Shown here piece by piece: positions 32,977-43,091 of a stretch of DNA of 64,000 nt. Positions within the stretch are counted from its first letter, which is position 1. Each line of letters begins with the position of its first letter. Source of the stretch: Hsuehochloa calcarea (Eukaryota; Streptophyta; Magnoliopsida; Poales; Poaceae). Both the position numbers and the translations under genes were made by a program. The stretch lies in assembly GCA_036346395.1 (NCBI GenBank), contig CM070598.1, positions 10,337,517 through 10,401,516 on the forward strand, written 5' to 3'. The notes below the pieces were generated by a model. The model worked only from the letters and a program-made list of their open reading frames with translations, had not been told where the DNA came from and did not search any database.

Positions 32977-34786
32977 GATGAACACATTGGCAATTATCCG
33001 TAAAATGTAAGTAAGAGGTTTGAAAACGAAGTTTACTCGCAGCACAGACAAAGGCACAACTTGGTCCATAAGCAAGAAAAAGCAATGAAAATGACCAAGT
33101 CGACATTAGAATAGTATAGGCATGTGAGACAAGGCAAAAGTAAGCATAAAAACTTTGATTTTAAAAGGGTCAAAATTCTCACATAAGGTCCATATGAAAG
33201 AACAATTGTTCAATTGACCTATGATCATTGTGAGGATAAAAGAATGCAATTCAAGTTCAGAATATTCAATAAGACAATAAGAATGCAACTCAAGAACTCC
33301 CCCTCACTATGATCCTCAATTTTCAAATTTTCGTTTCTCCCTTTGTATAAACTTCTCCCCCAATAAAGAAATATCTTCTTATTAACACATCTTCTCTTCT
33401 CATTTAACACATCTTCTCCCCCTTTGACAATGGATTCATCAAGGAATCACGCCTTCCTCTCATCCAGAGATAATAAATATAGAATAAAGGAAGAAGCAGA
33501 AACAAAAGAAGCATAAAGAGGAATATGCATGAAGTGCAATGGAGTGGCTTCAATTTTGTATTTTTTCAATTTTTGATTACAAGAAGCTTTGGAGATTACC
33601 CAAAAGAACAAGCTAGTATCTCTAATATTGCACAAACAAGATATCAAGCCCGACAAGCATTAGCAAGATCATGGTAAGACATATATATCAAAGCTAAGCA
33701 CATAGGCTCAAAAGTAAAGCAAGAGATTTGATCAATTTAAGCAACGCTCAAATTCAAAGAAGTTCATCAACAGGATCCTAAAGTGAAATTGACCATGTCA
33801 AAATGTCAAAGTGAGATCAAAAATCTAACAAAGACCACATTAAGAGTCAATCAAGTCCCGTATTGAATCATTTTGCTCAATATTTTGTAAACGCCCATTT
33901 GTCAACATTTTTCTCATTTGCATTGAATATTGAAGTTGACTAATGATCTAACTTAGTGACAAGATCCTGGACTAGGAGCCATCCACAAACTCATCCTAAG
34001 CTTCACCAAAAGTTGATTAAAGGTATATCTTAGTAAAGAAGATCCCGGACTAGGAGCCATCCACAAACTCTTTCTAAGCTTCTACCGGGCGACAAATCTT
34101 GAGGTTCATGTCATTTCGACAAGCATCCCCATGAGATCGTTCGTTCATCAAACTATCTCCAAGTTCATGTCATTTGACAAGGCCTCGTAAGAATAGTTTG
34201 GCACAATTTAAGCATAAGACAATCTTGATTTTCATTTTTCACATGAGCGCTTTAGAATCTCAAGAACACAAAAGCTCAAGTAATGGTCAATTTTAGATCA
34301 AAGAGCTAACAAAGCAATTCGACAGGCCAATGTCACAAGAGGAGCACTAATTGCGAACTCGCTAAAACATCCACAAATTGCAATTTCTTAGTTTGAGTTG
34401 TTTAAAAGGTTCTAGCTCATATAGCAAAGACTTAGCTACACATGTAAAAGCATGATAATTCTAGCAAGTCAAAGAACTAGACATGACATTGAGCAAAAAT
34501 TGAAATACTAAAGCTCCAAAGGGTAATAGGCAAAGCTTCATCAATTTTAAAAGATAAGGAAAAACTTATATTACAATGCATCTTTTGGATTTTTCATACC
34601 ATTTGTTGTAACCACTTGTTGGAGTTTTCATATGAATGCAATATGACACAATGAGATGCAATTAAAAGCCTAAAACCTAAAAAGTTCAAAAGATCACTAA
34701 GTTCAAGAAAAAACAATAAAAGATCAAAAGAACAAGGAAAGATAAGAAAAGATCAAACTCCCCTCAAACCAACCCATAAGGATAAA
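32977..34786 (-). other. Long 3' non-coding region of element E with repeated polypurine runs
   Basis: No recognisable protein domain on either strand. On the minus strand several purine runs occur: GTGAGGGGGAGTT near 33296-33308, TTGGGGGAGAAG near 33353-33365, AAAGGGGGAGAAG near 33413-33425, and GAGGGGAGTTTG near 34757. Multiplied polypurine tracts between pol and the 3' LTR are a recognised Sirevirus feature. Confidence 0.6.
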
Positions 34787-35600
34787 TTACCCTAACTCGC
34801 TTCTTAAGGAGGAAAATCTGTTTGATCTAAAGGCTTGGTAAGAATATCGCCAATTGAGCTTGGACTCTACGAAGTGCATCACAATATCACCTTTTTCAAC
34901 ATGATCTTTAAGGAAGTGAAAGCGAATGTCTATGTGCTTAGTCCTAGAATGTTGCAATCGAGTTTTTAGCAATATTAATAGCGAAGTGTTATCACGTAAA
35001 AGAGGAACACTAGCAAAGTTTAACCCATAATCTTTCAAAGTGGACGCATCCACAAAATCAAGCACAAAGAACTAGCAAAGCAACTACATACTCCGCTTCA
35101 AAGAATGGATTGTGCAATGTAAGACCGCCTAGAAGACCAAGATACAAGAGAAGTGCCTAGAAAGTGACAGTGCTCGAGGTACTCTTCCTATCTAACCGAC
35201 ACCCACAAAATCGAATCAAAACCTCTAATGGACAAAGTCAAGAGCAGAATACCAAATGCCATATAAGAGGGTAGAGTGTAAATACCGAATATGCGCTTAA
35301 CGGCTTGGCGATGGGAAGTTCTCTGAGACGCTCAAATCTTGCACAAAGGCATACCGTGAAGTGAATGTCCGGTCTCGAGGTGTCAAATACGTAGGGAGCC
35401 GATCATGTCGCGGTACTCGCGCTGATCCATGACTTCTCCTTCCTCATCCGGATCCAAAGCAATGAGGTTGCCATGGGAGTGAAAATTGGCTTGCAATCAC
35501 CTATGTTGAAGCGCTTTAGTAGATCTTTAGTGTACTTCGTCGATGGATGAAAGTTCCTTCCTTGCATTGCTTGATTTGAAGTCCCAAAAGTAATTAAGCT
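34787..35600 (-). pseudogene. Element E reverse transcriptase C-terminal part and RNase H (disrupted)
   Basis: 34787-35065 reads as the copia RNase H end: LLRDNTSLLILLKTRLQHSR, HSRTKHIDIRFHFLKDHVEK, and a final FSSLRSELG. Upstream in other frames, 35240-35600 gives GDCKPIFTPMATS, DQREYRDMIGSL and RPDIHFTVCLC, the conserved segments between the RT thumb and RNase H. Frame changes and stops separate them. Only about 1 kb lies between recognisable integrase and RNase H, so the RT palm with the YVDD motif is largely deleted. Confidence 0.8.
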
Positions 35601-36400
35601 CTCCCATCATACTCATCTCAAATTCCGTTTCTTCGACCTCCGCAGTCATGCGATGATGAAGGTGCAGCAGAGCCTCAATCAAGGTGAAGTAGACGTAGGT
35701 GTTCTTGTATCAAGATGGGCGCCAAGAGCAAAGCAGATGAAGGAATGATATTAGCTTCGTCATCATCTTCCTCCACAAAATGCTCTCTCACACTGTAAAT
35801 CATCTCAGTAGCAATAGATCTAGCTCGTGGTTAGTCTCATCAAAAGTGACATTACAAGTCTCTGAATAATGTTAGTCTCGAGATTAAAAACCCGAAAACC
35901 CTCGAATGAGCAGATAACCTGTAAATAACCCATCAAAAGTTCTTGATTCAAATTTATCTAAGTTGCTGTCTTAAGAATAAAACATTTTGATCCAAAAACT
36001 CAAAATGCTAAACAGAGGGTTTTCTACCAAAACGAAGCTCATAAGGAGTCTTGCCTAAAGAAGGTCTCAAAAGACACGATTTGCAATATGGCAAGCAAGA
36101 GCAATAGCTTCGCCCAAAATCTCCTCGGTGTGTTATACTCGTCTAGCATCGTCCTAACCATTTCGACTAAGGTCCTATTCTTCCTTTCCACCACGCCATT
36201 TTGTTGAGGGACGTGTGGAGAGGAGAAGCGATGCTCAATACCACGCCAAAGACAAAAGAAGCAAAAGAAGCATTTTTGAACTCCATGCCATTATCATCGC
36301 GAATCGCTCTCAAAGCACCAGAAGCTCAGAAGCCAAACGAAGAACAAGGTCATGAAAATAACCAAAAGCTTCATCTTTTGAAGTAAGAAAGAACACCCAA
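35600..36400 (-). pseudogene. Element E integrase remnant
   Basis: Minus-strand fragments in changing frames include a VDDLSRYTWVFFLTSKDEAF-like core segment near 36330-36430 and a GKTPYEL-like integrase end near 36030-36070. Stops and frameshifts prevent reading through. The assignment rests on order and on these short matches. Confidence 0.6.
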
Positions 36401-36422
36401 GTATATCTAGAAAGATCATCGA

Positions 36423-36990
36423 CTATGACAAGAATATACTATTTTCCACCGACTGACCGGACTCTAAGCGGGACCAAAAAGATCCATATGAAGCAACTCC
36501 CCGTCCGGTACCATAACCATAGTCACGTAAGGGTGTGAGGCGGCAACTTGTTTGCCATACTGCAGGCGCACATACAACATCCTTGACAGCTTTGAGTTTG
36601 GGCAAACCTCTCATGAGATCAAGGTTGCTAACTCGTGTTAGATGATCAAAATCAATGTGCCCCAAACGTCGGTGCCAAAGCCAGAAATCAGAAGAAGATG
36701 TAAGCAAACATTTAAGAGATCCAAAGAAGAAATTTCGAAAAATCACCCAAAAATTCTACCAACTCTAGAGATTCCAAACACAAGCTCACCAGTAGAATCA
36801 AGCACACGACAAGTATTTTTCTTAAAAACAGTCTCATAACTATCATCAAGAAGCTGAGAAACAGAAAGGAGATTATACCTAAGCTTGTCCACAAGAGCGA
36901 CATCCTTTAGAATGAATTTGTTGTTCACCCTAATTGATCCTGTTCCTTCAATTCGCCCTTGTGTGCCACCATCGGTGAGCTTCAGCCGTC
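36423..36990 (-). pseudogene. Element E protease end and GAG-pre-integrase domain (frameshifted)
   Basis: 36743-36990 reads LTDGGTQGRIEGTGSIRV then NNKFILKDVALVDKLRYNLL and SVSQLLDD, the stretch downstream of the protease active site in copia polyproteins. 36423-36746 reads LTSSSDFWLWHRRLGHIDFD and HLTRVSNLDLMRGLPKLK, the GAG-pre-integrase zinc domain. The DSGC active site itself lies beyond the junction and is absent. Copia similarity ends near 36990, where the G-family LTR begins. Confidence 0.85.
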
Positions 36991-36999
36991 ACCGCGCCC

Positions 37000-37917
37000 A
37001 CGACCGAGTTCGCCGGGTGAGGTGAGCACCAACTTCGCGACGTCACGGCGAATCCAACGGTGGCGGCTACGACGACGCAGGAGCGACGGAGGCGGCGCAA
37101 TCGAAGCTCCAAGCCTTCGGTGTCGGCGGCGTTGGATTCCCGATTCCAGCGAGCACAGGGCGAGAGAGAGGGAGTGGGTGGCGGATTTGGGATGGGTGAC
37201 GCGAGGGGCGCCCGGGGCTGTCCTTTATAGGGCCCGGGGAGGTCCGAAGCGGCGTGGCGGCGTGGAGGTCGTGGGCGGCGGTTGCGGCTTCGTGCACATG
37301 CCCGCGGAGAAGAAGGAAAGAAGGGGTGAGGTTCGTGGCGGCGGTGGGCGCGAGTCGTGTGCGCACACGCGGAGGGAACGGGGAGGTTGGAGGCGCCCGC
37401 GTGCGAAGCTCGGTGTTGACCGCCCATGGCGGTTGCGCGCGGCGCGTCCGCGGGGAGAAGAACGCGGCGAGGACGAAGGCGGTGGGGCCCACCTTGCAGT
37501 GAGACAAGGAGGCGGCAGCGGCAGTGGCGAGATCGCCGCCGGCCTTGATCGGACGGCCACGGAGAGATGGGCTGATGAGCAAAGGTCTTTGGTCGAGAGA
37601 TTCACCCAACGATCGCTTGGAGATTTAAATTAGTTTTTCCTTTTTAGAAAATAGCAGAAATTCAAATAAGCAATGGAAAATAGCAAATGAACTTGAAAAA
37701 AAATCTAGAAAAATCTAGAAAATATATCCAAACATATAGAATCCAAATAAAATAGTTTTGACTATTGTTCATGTTGACTTTAGTCATATTAAATTGTTTT
37801 GTTACACAAAGTCCATATTTAAGCTTTTAAATTTAATTCAATAAATTCAAATGGTGAATTTTCTTCCTACTAACTAAATGAAGGGTTTTTTTAGGCTCTG
37901 AAAATTGGGATGTTACA
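37000..37917 (-). repeat. Element G 3' LTR fragment
   Basis: Matches 45745-46629 of the 5' LTR, including the GC-rich part and the AT-rich outer end TTGGGATGTTACA. About 2 kb of the LTR is missing at the junction with element E. Open frames of up to 224 codons on both strands here are repeated in degraded form in the other LTR and reflect GC-rich composition. Confidence 0.92.
37224..37229 (-). promoter_or_regulatory. TATA box of element G LTR
   Basis: The minus strand reads CCCTATAAAGGAC inside a GC-rich promoter-like region; the same site is at 45961-45966 in the 5' LTR. Confidence 0.7.
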
Positions 37918-37938
37918 AACCTCCCCTCCCCCCTTAAA
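37918..37938 (-). other. Polypurine tract of element G
   Basis: The minus strand reads AAGGGGGGAGGGGAGG just before TGTAACATCCC, the LTR start. A strong, canonical tract. Confidence 0.9.
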
Positions 37939-37962
37939 GGAATCTCGTCCCCGAGATTCAGG

Positions 37963-38655
37963 CTAGCTGGAGAAAAGGCTAGAGAACTCGGCTTTCAACT
38001 CTTCTTCACGCTCCCACGTTGCTTCACCTTCTGAGTGGTGGCTCCACTGCACCTTGCAAAAACGAACTGTCTTGCTTCTGGTTCGACGTTCTGCGACATC
38101 CAAAATCTTGACCGGCCGCTCCTTGTAGGTGAGGTCTTCTTTTAGTTCAATCGAGTCCAACGGTGCTTGTTCTTCTGGCACACGAAGACACTTCTTCAGC
38201 TGTGAGACGTGAAAGACATCGTGTACTCCTGCTAGCGATTGTGGAAGCTTTAACTGATAAGCCACTTCTCCACGGCATTCCAAAATCTTGAACGGACCAA
38301 CATACCGAGGGGCAAGTTTCCCTTTGGCGTGGAACCTTTTCACACCTCTGAGGTGCGTAACTCGAAGATACACAAAATCTTCTGGCTTAAAACTGAGATC
38401 ACGACGACGATTGTCGGCATAACTCTTCTGCCTCGACTGAGCTATCTTTAATCTCTCTCTGATCATGGACACTTGCTCTTCTGCTTCTTGAATAATATCC
38501 GAACCAAAGATCAGACGCTTAGCGGTTTCACCAGCCTCAACGGGTTCTACAGCACGACCATACAAGGCTTCAAATGGTGACATTTGTAGACCGCTTGATA
38601 ATCGTTGTTGTACGAGAATTCGCATATGGTAAACTCTTATCCTAACGAGTAGCAT
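37963..38655 (-). CDS. Element G integrase C-terminal half with chromodomain-like tail
   Basis: A clean 230-codon frame. It opens with a short aberrant stretch, then SPFEALYGRAVEPV, a long helical stretch (MIRERLKIAQSRQKSYADNR), DLSFKPEDFVYLRVT, KLAPRYVGPFKILE, GVHDVFHVSQLKKCL, and finally RFCKVQWSHHSEGEATWERE with EELKAEFSSLF, resembling the chromodomain-type tail of plant chromoviruses. The end of the polyprotein lies 45 bases from the polypurine tract. The catalytic core is upstream in another frame (38749-39306), so this is part of a broken polyprotein and not a free-standing gene. Confidence 0.9.
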   Translation of the reverse strand: MLLVRIRVYHMRILVQQRLSSGLQMSPFEALYGRAVEPVEAGETAKRLIFGSDIIQEAEEQVSMIRERLKIAQSRQKSYADNRRRDLSFKPEDFVYLRVTHLRGVKRFHAKGKLAPRYVGPFKILECRGEVAYQLKLPQSLAGVHDVFHVSQLKKCLRVPEEQAPLDSIELKEDLTYKERPVKILDVAERRTRSKTVRFCKVQWSHHSEGEATWEREEELKAEFSSLFSS

Positions 38656-38748
38656 TTGCTAGCGCACATGCTCTCAAAGATATCCTCCAATATTCGATTA
38701 ACTCTTTCACCGTCCATCATGTCTGGGATGATACGCAGATCTTGAAAT

Positions 38749-39306
38749 TCAGTGAGTCCCTAAGGCTTCATGTAAACTCGCCAAAATCGGAGGTGAACCG
38801 AGATCCTCGATCCGACACAATCTTCTTAGGTACACCATGCAAAATGACGATCTTCGACATGTACGGCCGCAGACGATCTCCGAGTAAGTGGTTTTGACTG
38901 GTAAGAAATGGGCAACTTTAGTCGACGATCCACTATTACCCAAATCGAATCGTAACCGATTGAGTCTTGGTAAACCAAGAATGAAATCCATTCCGATTTC
39001 TTCCCACTTCCATTCTCGAATCTTCAAAGGTTGCAAGCACTGCCGCCTCGATGCTCGCTTTAACTTTTTGACACACGTCGCACAAGGCAACGAACTCGCG
39101 ACTTTCGCCAGATTTGGCCACCAAAACTTATTCTTAACATCCTGGTACATCTTAGTACTACTGTGGTGAATCGAATATTTTGAGTCATGGGCCTCCTTCA
39201 AAATTAGCTGTCTCAATCCATCAATATCTCGAACGCAGATACGTCCATTGATCCACAATATGTCTTGATCATCCACTGTGAAGTCCTTGAACTTCCCTTC
39301 GGTCAT
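38749..39306 (-). pseudogene. Element G integrase zinc-binding and core domain (frameshifted)
   Basis: The frame reads DDQDILWINGRICVRD, LILKEAHDSKYSIHHSSTKM with the HH of the zinc site, DVKNKFWWPNLAKV, then EEIGMDFILGLPRL with the first catalytic Asp. The CC of the zinc site reads CATCVKKLKR in this frame and CDVCQKVKAS in an overlapping one, so a frame change falls here. Beyond about 38900 the core departs from its frame, and the 38660-38750 stretch linking to the C-terminal half is disrupted. Inactive as sequenced. Confidence 0.85.
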
Positions 39307-39589
39307 CTTCTTCTTGATGTCGGAGAACTCGAGTCTTTTGGCTGAGCTTCGCGAATCTGCTTCTTCAAAGTAGATTGCACTTCCAGATTTGCCATGAATC
39401 CTTTAGATACTACTTTTAGCTTCACTGAATTCCTCTTGAAGTTCTGAACAAAGTTCTTTCACTCCCAAGGAATTGCGGTGGCTCTTACTACCAAAGCGCT
39501 CAGAACGACATTGGCTTTACCAGGTGGTAATGGATTCCAAGGTTATAATCCTTTATCAATTCCACCATCTTCTTTGCCTCATATTCGAT

Positions 39590-39861
39590 CCGATTGAGTG
39601 AAAATATATTTCAAGCTCTTATGATCTCAGATATACCTCGCAATGACACCGATGAGGTAATGACGCCTAAATCTTCAAGGCATGCATTATCGCGGCTAAT
39701 TCCATATCATGGGTGGGATAGTTCTCTTCATGCGGCCTTAATCGCTTTGACGATAAGTTTACGCCTCTTCCTTCTTGCATCCGGACACATCCTAATCCTT
39801 GACGCGAAGCATCGCAATAGATATCGAAATCCTTGCGAATATCCGCAAAATCAAGATCGGG
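39590..39861 (-). pseudogene. Element G RNase H (internal stops)
   Basis: On the minus strand the stretch after RT reads DFDIYCDASRQGLGCV, RLRPHEENYPTHDMELAAIM and HALKI, then a stop followed by the degenerate DHKSLKY-like segment. This is the RNase H of Ty3/gypsy, with the first catalytic Asp in YCDAS. It is frameshifted relative to RT and broken by stops near 39670 and 39620. Confidence 0.75.
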
Positions 39862-40692
39862 TCAAGTCAAACATTTCTTCAATTCTTGAAAACTTTCTTC
39901 ACAAGCTGGGGTCCAGGTAAACTTTTTCTCCTTCTTCAACAATTGCGTAAGAGGTTTAGCAATTGATGAGAATCCTTCAATGAAACGGCGATAGTATCCC
40001 GCCAATCCCAAGAAACTGCGAATCTGAGTGACAGTCTTGGGTTGTTCCCAATGTAGTACTTCTTTAACTTTACTGGGGTCAACGGCTACTCCTGCAGCTG
40101 TCATCACATGACCAAGAAAATCCACTTTCTTTTTCCAGAAATCACACTTGCTAAACTTAGCATACAACTGATGCTCTCTAAGCTTCTCTAGAATTAATCT
40201 CAAATGTTCGGCATGTTGTTCTTCTGACTTTGAGTAGACCAAAATATCATCGATGAATACAACTACAAACTTGTCCAGATACTCCATGAATACCTTATTC
40301 ATCATGTTCATGAAATAGGCAGGGGCATTGATCATACCAAAGGACATGACTAGGAACTCATAATGTCCGTACCGCGTTGAGAAAGCGGTCTTAGGTATAT
40401 CCTTGGGACAGATCTTCAACTGATAGTAACCTGATCGCAGGTCGATCTTCGAGAACACTCCGGCTCCTTTCATTTGATCAAACAGATCATCTATCCGGGG
40501 TAATGGATACTTATTCTTAATAGTGACTTCATTGAGAGACCGGTAGTAGATGCACATTCTCATGCTTCCATCCTTCTTTTTGACGAACAAAACTGGCGCT
40601 CCCCATGGCGACGAACTAGGCCTCACAAAACCTTTCTCCAAAAGTTCTTCTACTTGCTTCTTCATTTCTACTAGCTCATCTACCGGTGGCAT
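39862..40692 (-). CDS. Element G reverse transcriptase
   Basis: A 276-codon frame spans nearly the whole RT domain: EELLEKGFVRPSSSPWGAPV, LFVKKKDGSMRMC, NKYPLPRIDDLFDQM, GVFSKIDLRSGYYQLKI (first catalytic Asp), TRYGHYEFLVMSFGMINAPA, VVVFIDDILVYSKSEEQH (the FIDD catalytic pair), and QIRSFLGLAGYYRRFIEGFS in the connection to RNase H. All three catalytic Asp are present. The usual CIDYR reads CIYYR, a substitution near the fingers. The frame overlaps the protease frame by 13 bases and is closed by a frameshift before RNase H, so it is the best preserved catalytic domain in the window but still part of a broken polyprotein. Confidence 0.93.
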   Translation of the reverse strand: MPPVDELVEMKKQVEELLEKGFVRPSSSPWGAPVLFVKKKDGSMRMCIYYRSLNEVTIKNKYPLPRIDDLFDQMKGAGVFSKIDLRSGYYQLKICPKDIPKTAFSTRYGHYEFLVMSFGMINAPAYFMNMMNKVFMEYLDKFVVVFIDDILVYSKSEEQHAEHLRLILEKLREHQLYAKFSKCDFWKKKVDFLGHVMTAAGVAVDPSKVKEVLHWEQPKTVTQIRSFLGLAGYYRRFIEGFSSIAKPLTQLLKKEKKFTWTPACEESFQELKKCLT

Positions 40693-41618
40693 CGATAAGG
40701 TCTCTTCGAGAGTGGTGCTGTTCCTGGCACTAGATCAATGACAAACTCGATGTCACGATCCGGTGGCATTCCTGGTAACTCTTCTGGAAACACATCTGGA
40801 TACTCTTTGACGACTGGCACATCTTCCAACGCGATGGTCTTCAGGCTATTGACTAACAGATGTACATTATGCACTAAGGTAGATAGGAACTCCACTTTGT
40901 TTCCTTTTGTATCCTCAATTGTAACGACTCTTTGGCCACAATCTAGCACGGCTTTGTGCTTGGTTAACCAATCCATGCCAAGGATGACATCTATGGTTTG
41001 GGTGTCTAGAACAACCAGGTTAGCTAGAAACTCAACTCCAGCTATGAGTAACTTAGCCCCTAAACATCCCATATTAGAACTTAGCTCTGCTCCAGGTGAC
41101 TGGACTAACATAGTACGCTTAAGATGCATAACTTCCAATTTATTCTTGGTTGCAAAAACTCCAGAAACAAACGAATGCGAAGCTCCAGAATCAAACAGAA
41201 CGGAAGCAGGTACTGAATTTACTAGGAACTTAGGCAGTACAACTTCTGGTGCTTCCTGGGCTCCTTCCAAAGTGACGTGATTAACACGACCTCTGACCAC
41301 TGACTGAGGCGTTCCTCCTGGTTGACTGGTTCCCTGAGAAACTCCTTGGTTGTTCTGCACTGGGGTCTTGGCAGGTGTTGCTCCAAGGTTGAAGCGAACT
41401 AGTGTGATAGTTCCCTTTTGAGGACACTGATTAGCTAAATGCCCTGGCTGACGGCAATGGTAACACACTCTTGGTTCATTCTGTCGATTGTTGTTTCCCG
41501 GGGTGGGGTTGACTGGTGTAGGGTTACGAGAATTCTGAACAAAAGGACGAGGTGCTGAAGGCGGTGGAGGTGTCCTGAAAGAACTCTGTGACGGGAAACG
41601 ATTAAACTGCTGTGGCAC
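40680..41618 (-). CDS. Element G gag end (zinc knuckle) and aspartic protease
   Basis: A 312-codon frame. The N-terminal 60 or so residues are Pro/Asn-rich, then the CCHC knuckle CYHCRQPGHLANQC, a Gly/Gln/Thr-rich linker, and the protease: FLVNSVPASVLFDSGASHSF has the DSGAS active site, followed by AVLDCGQRVVTI and VILGMDWLTKHKAVL, where ILGMDWL is the conserved C-terminal protease motif. It ends with the region leading into RT (PVVKEYPDVFPEELPGMPPD). All key protease residues are intact. Gag upstream is frameshifted. Confidence 0.93.
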   Translation of the reverse strand: MPQQFNRFPSQSSFRTPPPPSAPRPFVQNSRNPTPVNPTPGNNNRQNEPRVCYHCRQPGHLANQCPQKGTITLVRFNLGATPAKTPVQNNQGVSQGTSQPGGTPQSVVRGRVNHVTLEGAQEAPEVVLPKFLVNSVPASVLFDSGASHSFVSGVFATKNKLEVMHLKRTMLVQSPGAELSSNMGCLGAKLLIAGVEFLANLVVLDTQTIDVILGMDWLTKHKAVLDCGQRVVTIEDTKGNKVEFLSTLVHNVHLLVNSLKTIALEDVPVVKEYPDVFPEELPGMPPDRDIEFVIDLVPGTAPLSKRPYRCHR

Positions 41619-42452
41619 TATCCTTGCCCTCTCCGTTGTGGTGGTGGCTTCCTCTTTGAATCATCCTACGCTATGCGGTGATCCTCCATCTCCTTGCGCT
41701 TGTCCTCCATAACCAACGCCTTGTTAATCAACTCTCGGAAATGCGGGAAGGTGTGGGCAAGCGATTGACTTGTAGTCCCGAGTTCGCACCCTTCAAGAAT
41801 CGACTCTGGCGAGACACATCGAGCGACGTCTTACGAGCGTAGCGAGCTAGCCGAGAAAACTTGTTCGTAGTCACCACCGACATACCCCTTGCTTGAGAGC
41901 GGAACTCGCCCTTCTTCAAATCCATAATGCCTTCAGTACATGATATCGCGAAAAGTCATGAGAATTCTTCCGTGTGATATTCTCGCGGTGCTCCATGCGC
42001 CGCATAAGTTTTCCCATCACTCAGCCTATGCCTCCATCGCTGGGTGGCATACAAAACCTTCTCATGATCGCCGCATTGGGTGATCGCCAGCTTCCTCTCA
42101 ATCACGCCAAGCCAATCATCGCCTTCATTGGCGAGACATGTCCGAGAAAGTTGGCGGACGGGTCCTCATGAATTCACCAATTTGATGGTCCCCGATGACC
42201 ATGAGCAAGCCGGGCTCCTCCACGATGATGGTTGTGGTTGTTGTTGTTGTTGTTCATGGCCTCGATCCGTTCATCATGGTGTACATCATCTGCGTCTCAG
42301 GCCGCCATGAAGGCTCCAAGTTACGTAAGTCAATAGGAGGTGCTTGGGGTGGTACTTTGCCCCGTAGGGGTCTCGCTCATTGCATTCTCGATCCTCTGCC
42401 CGGATCCACTTGCGGCGGTATGGCGAGTCTGAACCATCTGGTGAGGTTCCAT
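41619..42452 (-). pseudogene. Element G gag N-terminal and central part (multiple frameshifts)
   Basis: A plausible gag start is the minus-strand ATG at 42452 (MEPHQMVQTRHTAASGSG). Further on, an Asn/His repeat encoded by the ACA/AAC run at 42232-42256, MRRMEHRENITRKNSHDFSR at about 41960-42010, and MDLKKGEFRSQARGMSVV plus KFSRLARYA at 41728-41925 match the order of plant gypsy gag, but they sit in different frames with stops between. Indels are far denser here than in the pol part of the same element. Confidence 0.75.
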
Positions 42453-42686
42453 GGGTTAGATAAGGTAGAGAGCACAAGGTGAGTTAAGAACTAGACAGGA
42501 GATAGATTAAACCCAACAAACACAGCTCAAGAAACTTCGAATGAAATAATCTTCATTAATAGCTTAATAGCATGGCTGCAACAAATGCCTAAGGGCCTTT
42601 GCAGCTCATAGTTGCACACAGGGAAATAAAGCGAACCTAAGCACACAAGCTACCGCCTAAAGGGCAACTCTGAAAACGGAAACTGG

Positions 42687-43091
42687 CTAAGCCTGACCAA
42701 ACTGGAACTTAGACGAACTACTCGAGAAAGCCTCCAAATCCACGGCGACGCTCCTGCCTGGTGTAGACTCTGAAGTGAGCTGGCATCCTCGCGAATCGGT
42801 TCGATGCCCCGGATCGTGCAGCAGAGCAGCGTCTTTGGGTGCAGTGCGGTGGCTCCGGCCAGGCAACCTCTCGCTGGATCCTCTAGAATCTCCTCCGGTC
42901 TTCCTCGGCTTCTTCTCGCTCTTAGGATCTTCCTTTTGATCATCTTCGAGCTCATGCTGACCGTAGAGAGCTTGCTCTAGGACGGCGATCCTTTCCTCGG
43001 CTTCCTCCCAGGCCTGATAGGCGCACCTCAGCTCGGTGGCGGCCATCTCCAGCGACTCCTCTGGCGGTGTGAACCGTGCAAGATGCACCAT
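42687..43091 (-). CDS. Small open frame in the element G leader (unrecognised, charged helix-rich)
   Basis: A 134-codon minus-strand frame starts at ATG 43091, between the primer site and gag. The N-terminal half (SLEMAATELRCAYQAWEEAE, then ERIAVLEQALYGQ) has heptad-like spacing suggesting a coiled coil. The rest is rich in Lys, Glu, Ser and Arg. I do not recognise a domain. It could be an upstream frame, a 5' gag extension separated by indels, or chance coding. It is listed because the composition looks protein-like. Confidence 0.35.
   Translation of the reverse strand: MVHLARFTPPEESLEMAATELRCAYQAWEEAEERIAVLEQALYGQHELEDDQKEDPKSEKKPRKTGGDSRGSSERLPGRSHRTAPKDAALLHDPGHRTDSRGCQLTSESTPGRSVAVDLEAFSSSSSKFQFGQA

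Larger units (their letters stand above)
31153..36990 (-). mobile_element. LTR retrotransposon E, Ty1/copia Sirevirus/Maximus-like, 5' part missing
   Basis: The minus strand reads protease-end/GAG-pre-integrase, integrase, partial RT, RNase H, then about 1.8 kb without genes holding several polypurine runs, then a 1.81-kb 3' LTR (31153-32966). Copia domain order, RNase H motifs (HSRTKHIDIRFHF), the long 3' non-coding region with multiple polypurine tracts, and LTR dyads support the Sirevirus lineage. Gag, primer site and 5' LTR are absent: the element ends at a junction near 36990 with the truncated LTR of element G. All coding parts are frameshifted and part of RT is deleted. Confidence 0.85.

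Noticed and set aside
36959..37633. 224-codon plus-strand frame, and overlapping minus-strand frames of up to 180 codons
   Set aside because: They lie in the GC-rich U3 part of the G LTR, recur in broken form at 45653-46304, and are Arg/Gly/Pro-rich in every frame. GC-rich DNA with few stops explains them.
42232..42256. GTTGTT trinucleotide run as a microsatellite locus
   Set aside because: It is short and encodes the Asn/His stretch of element G gag on the minus strand.
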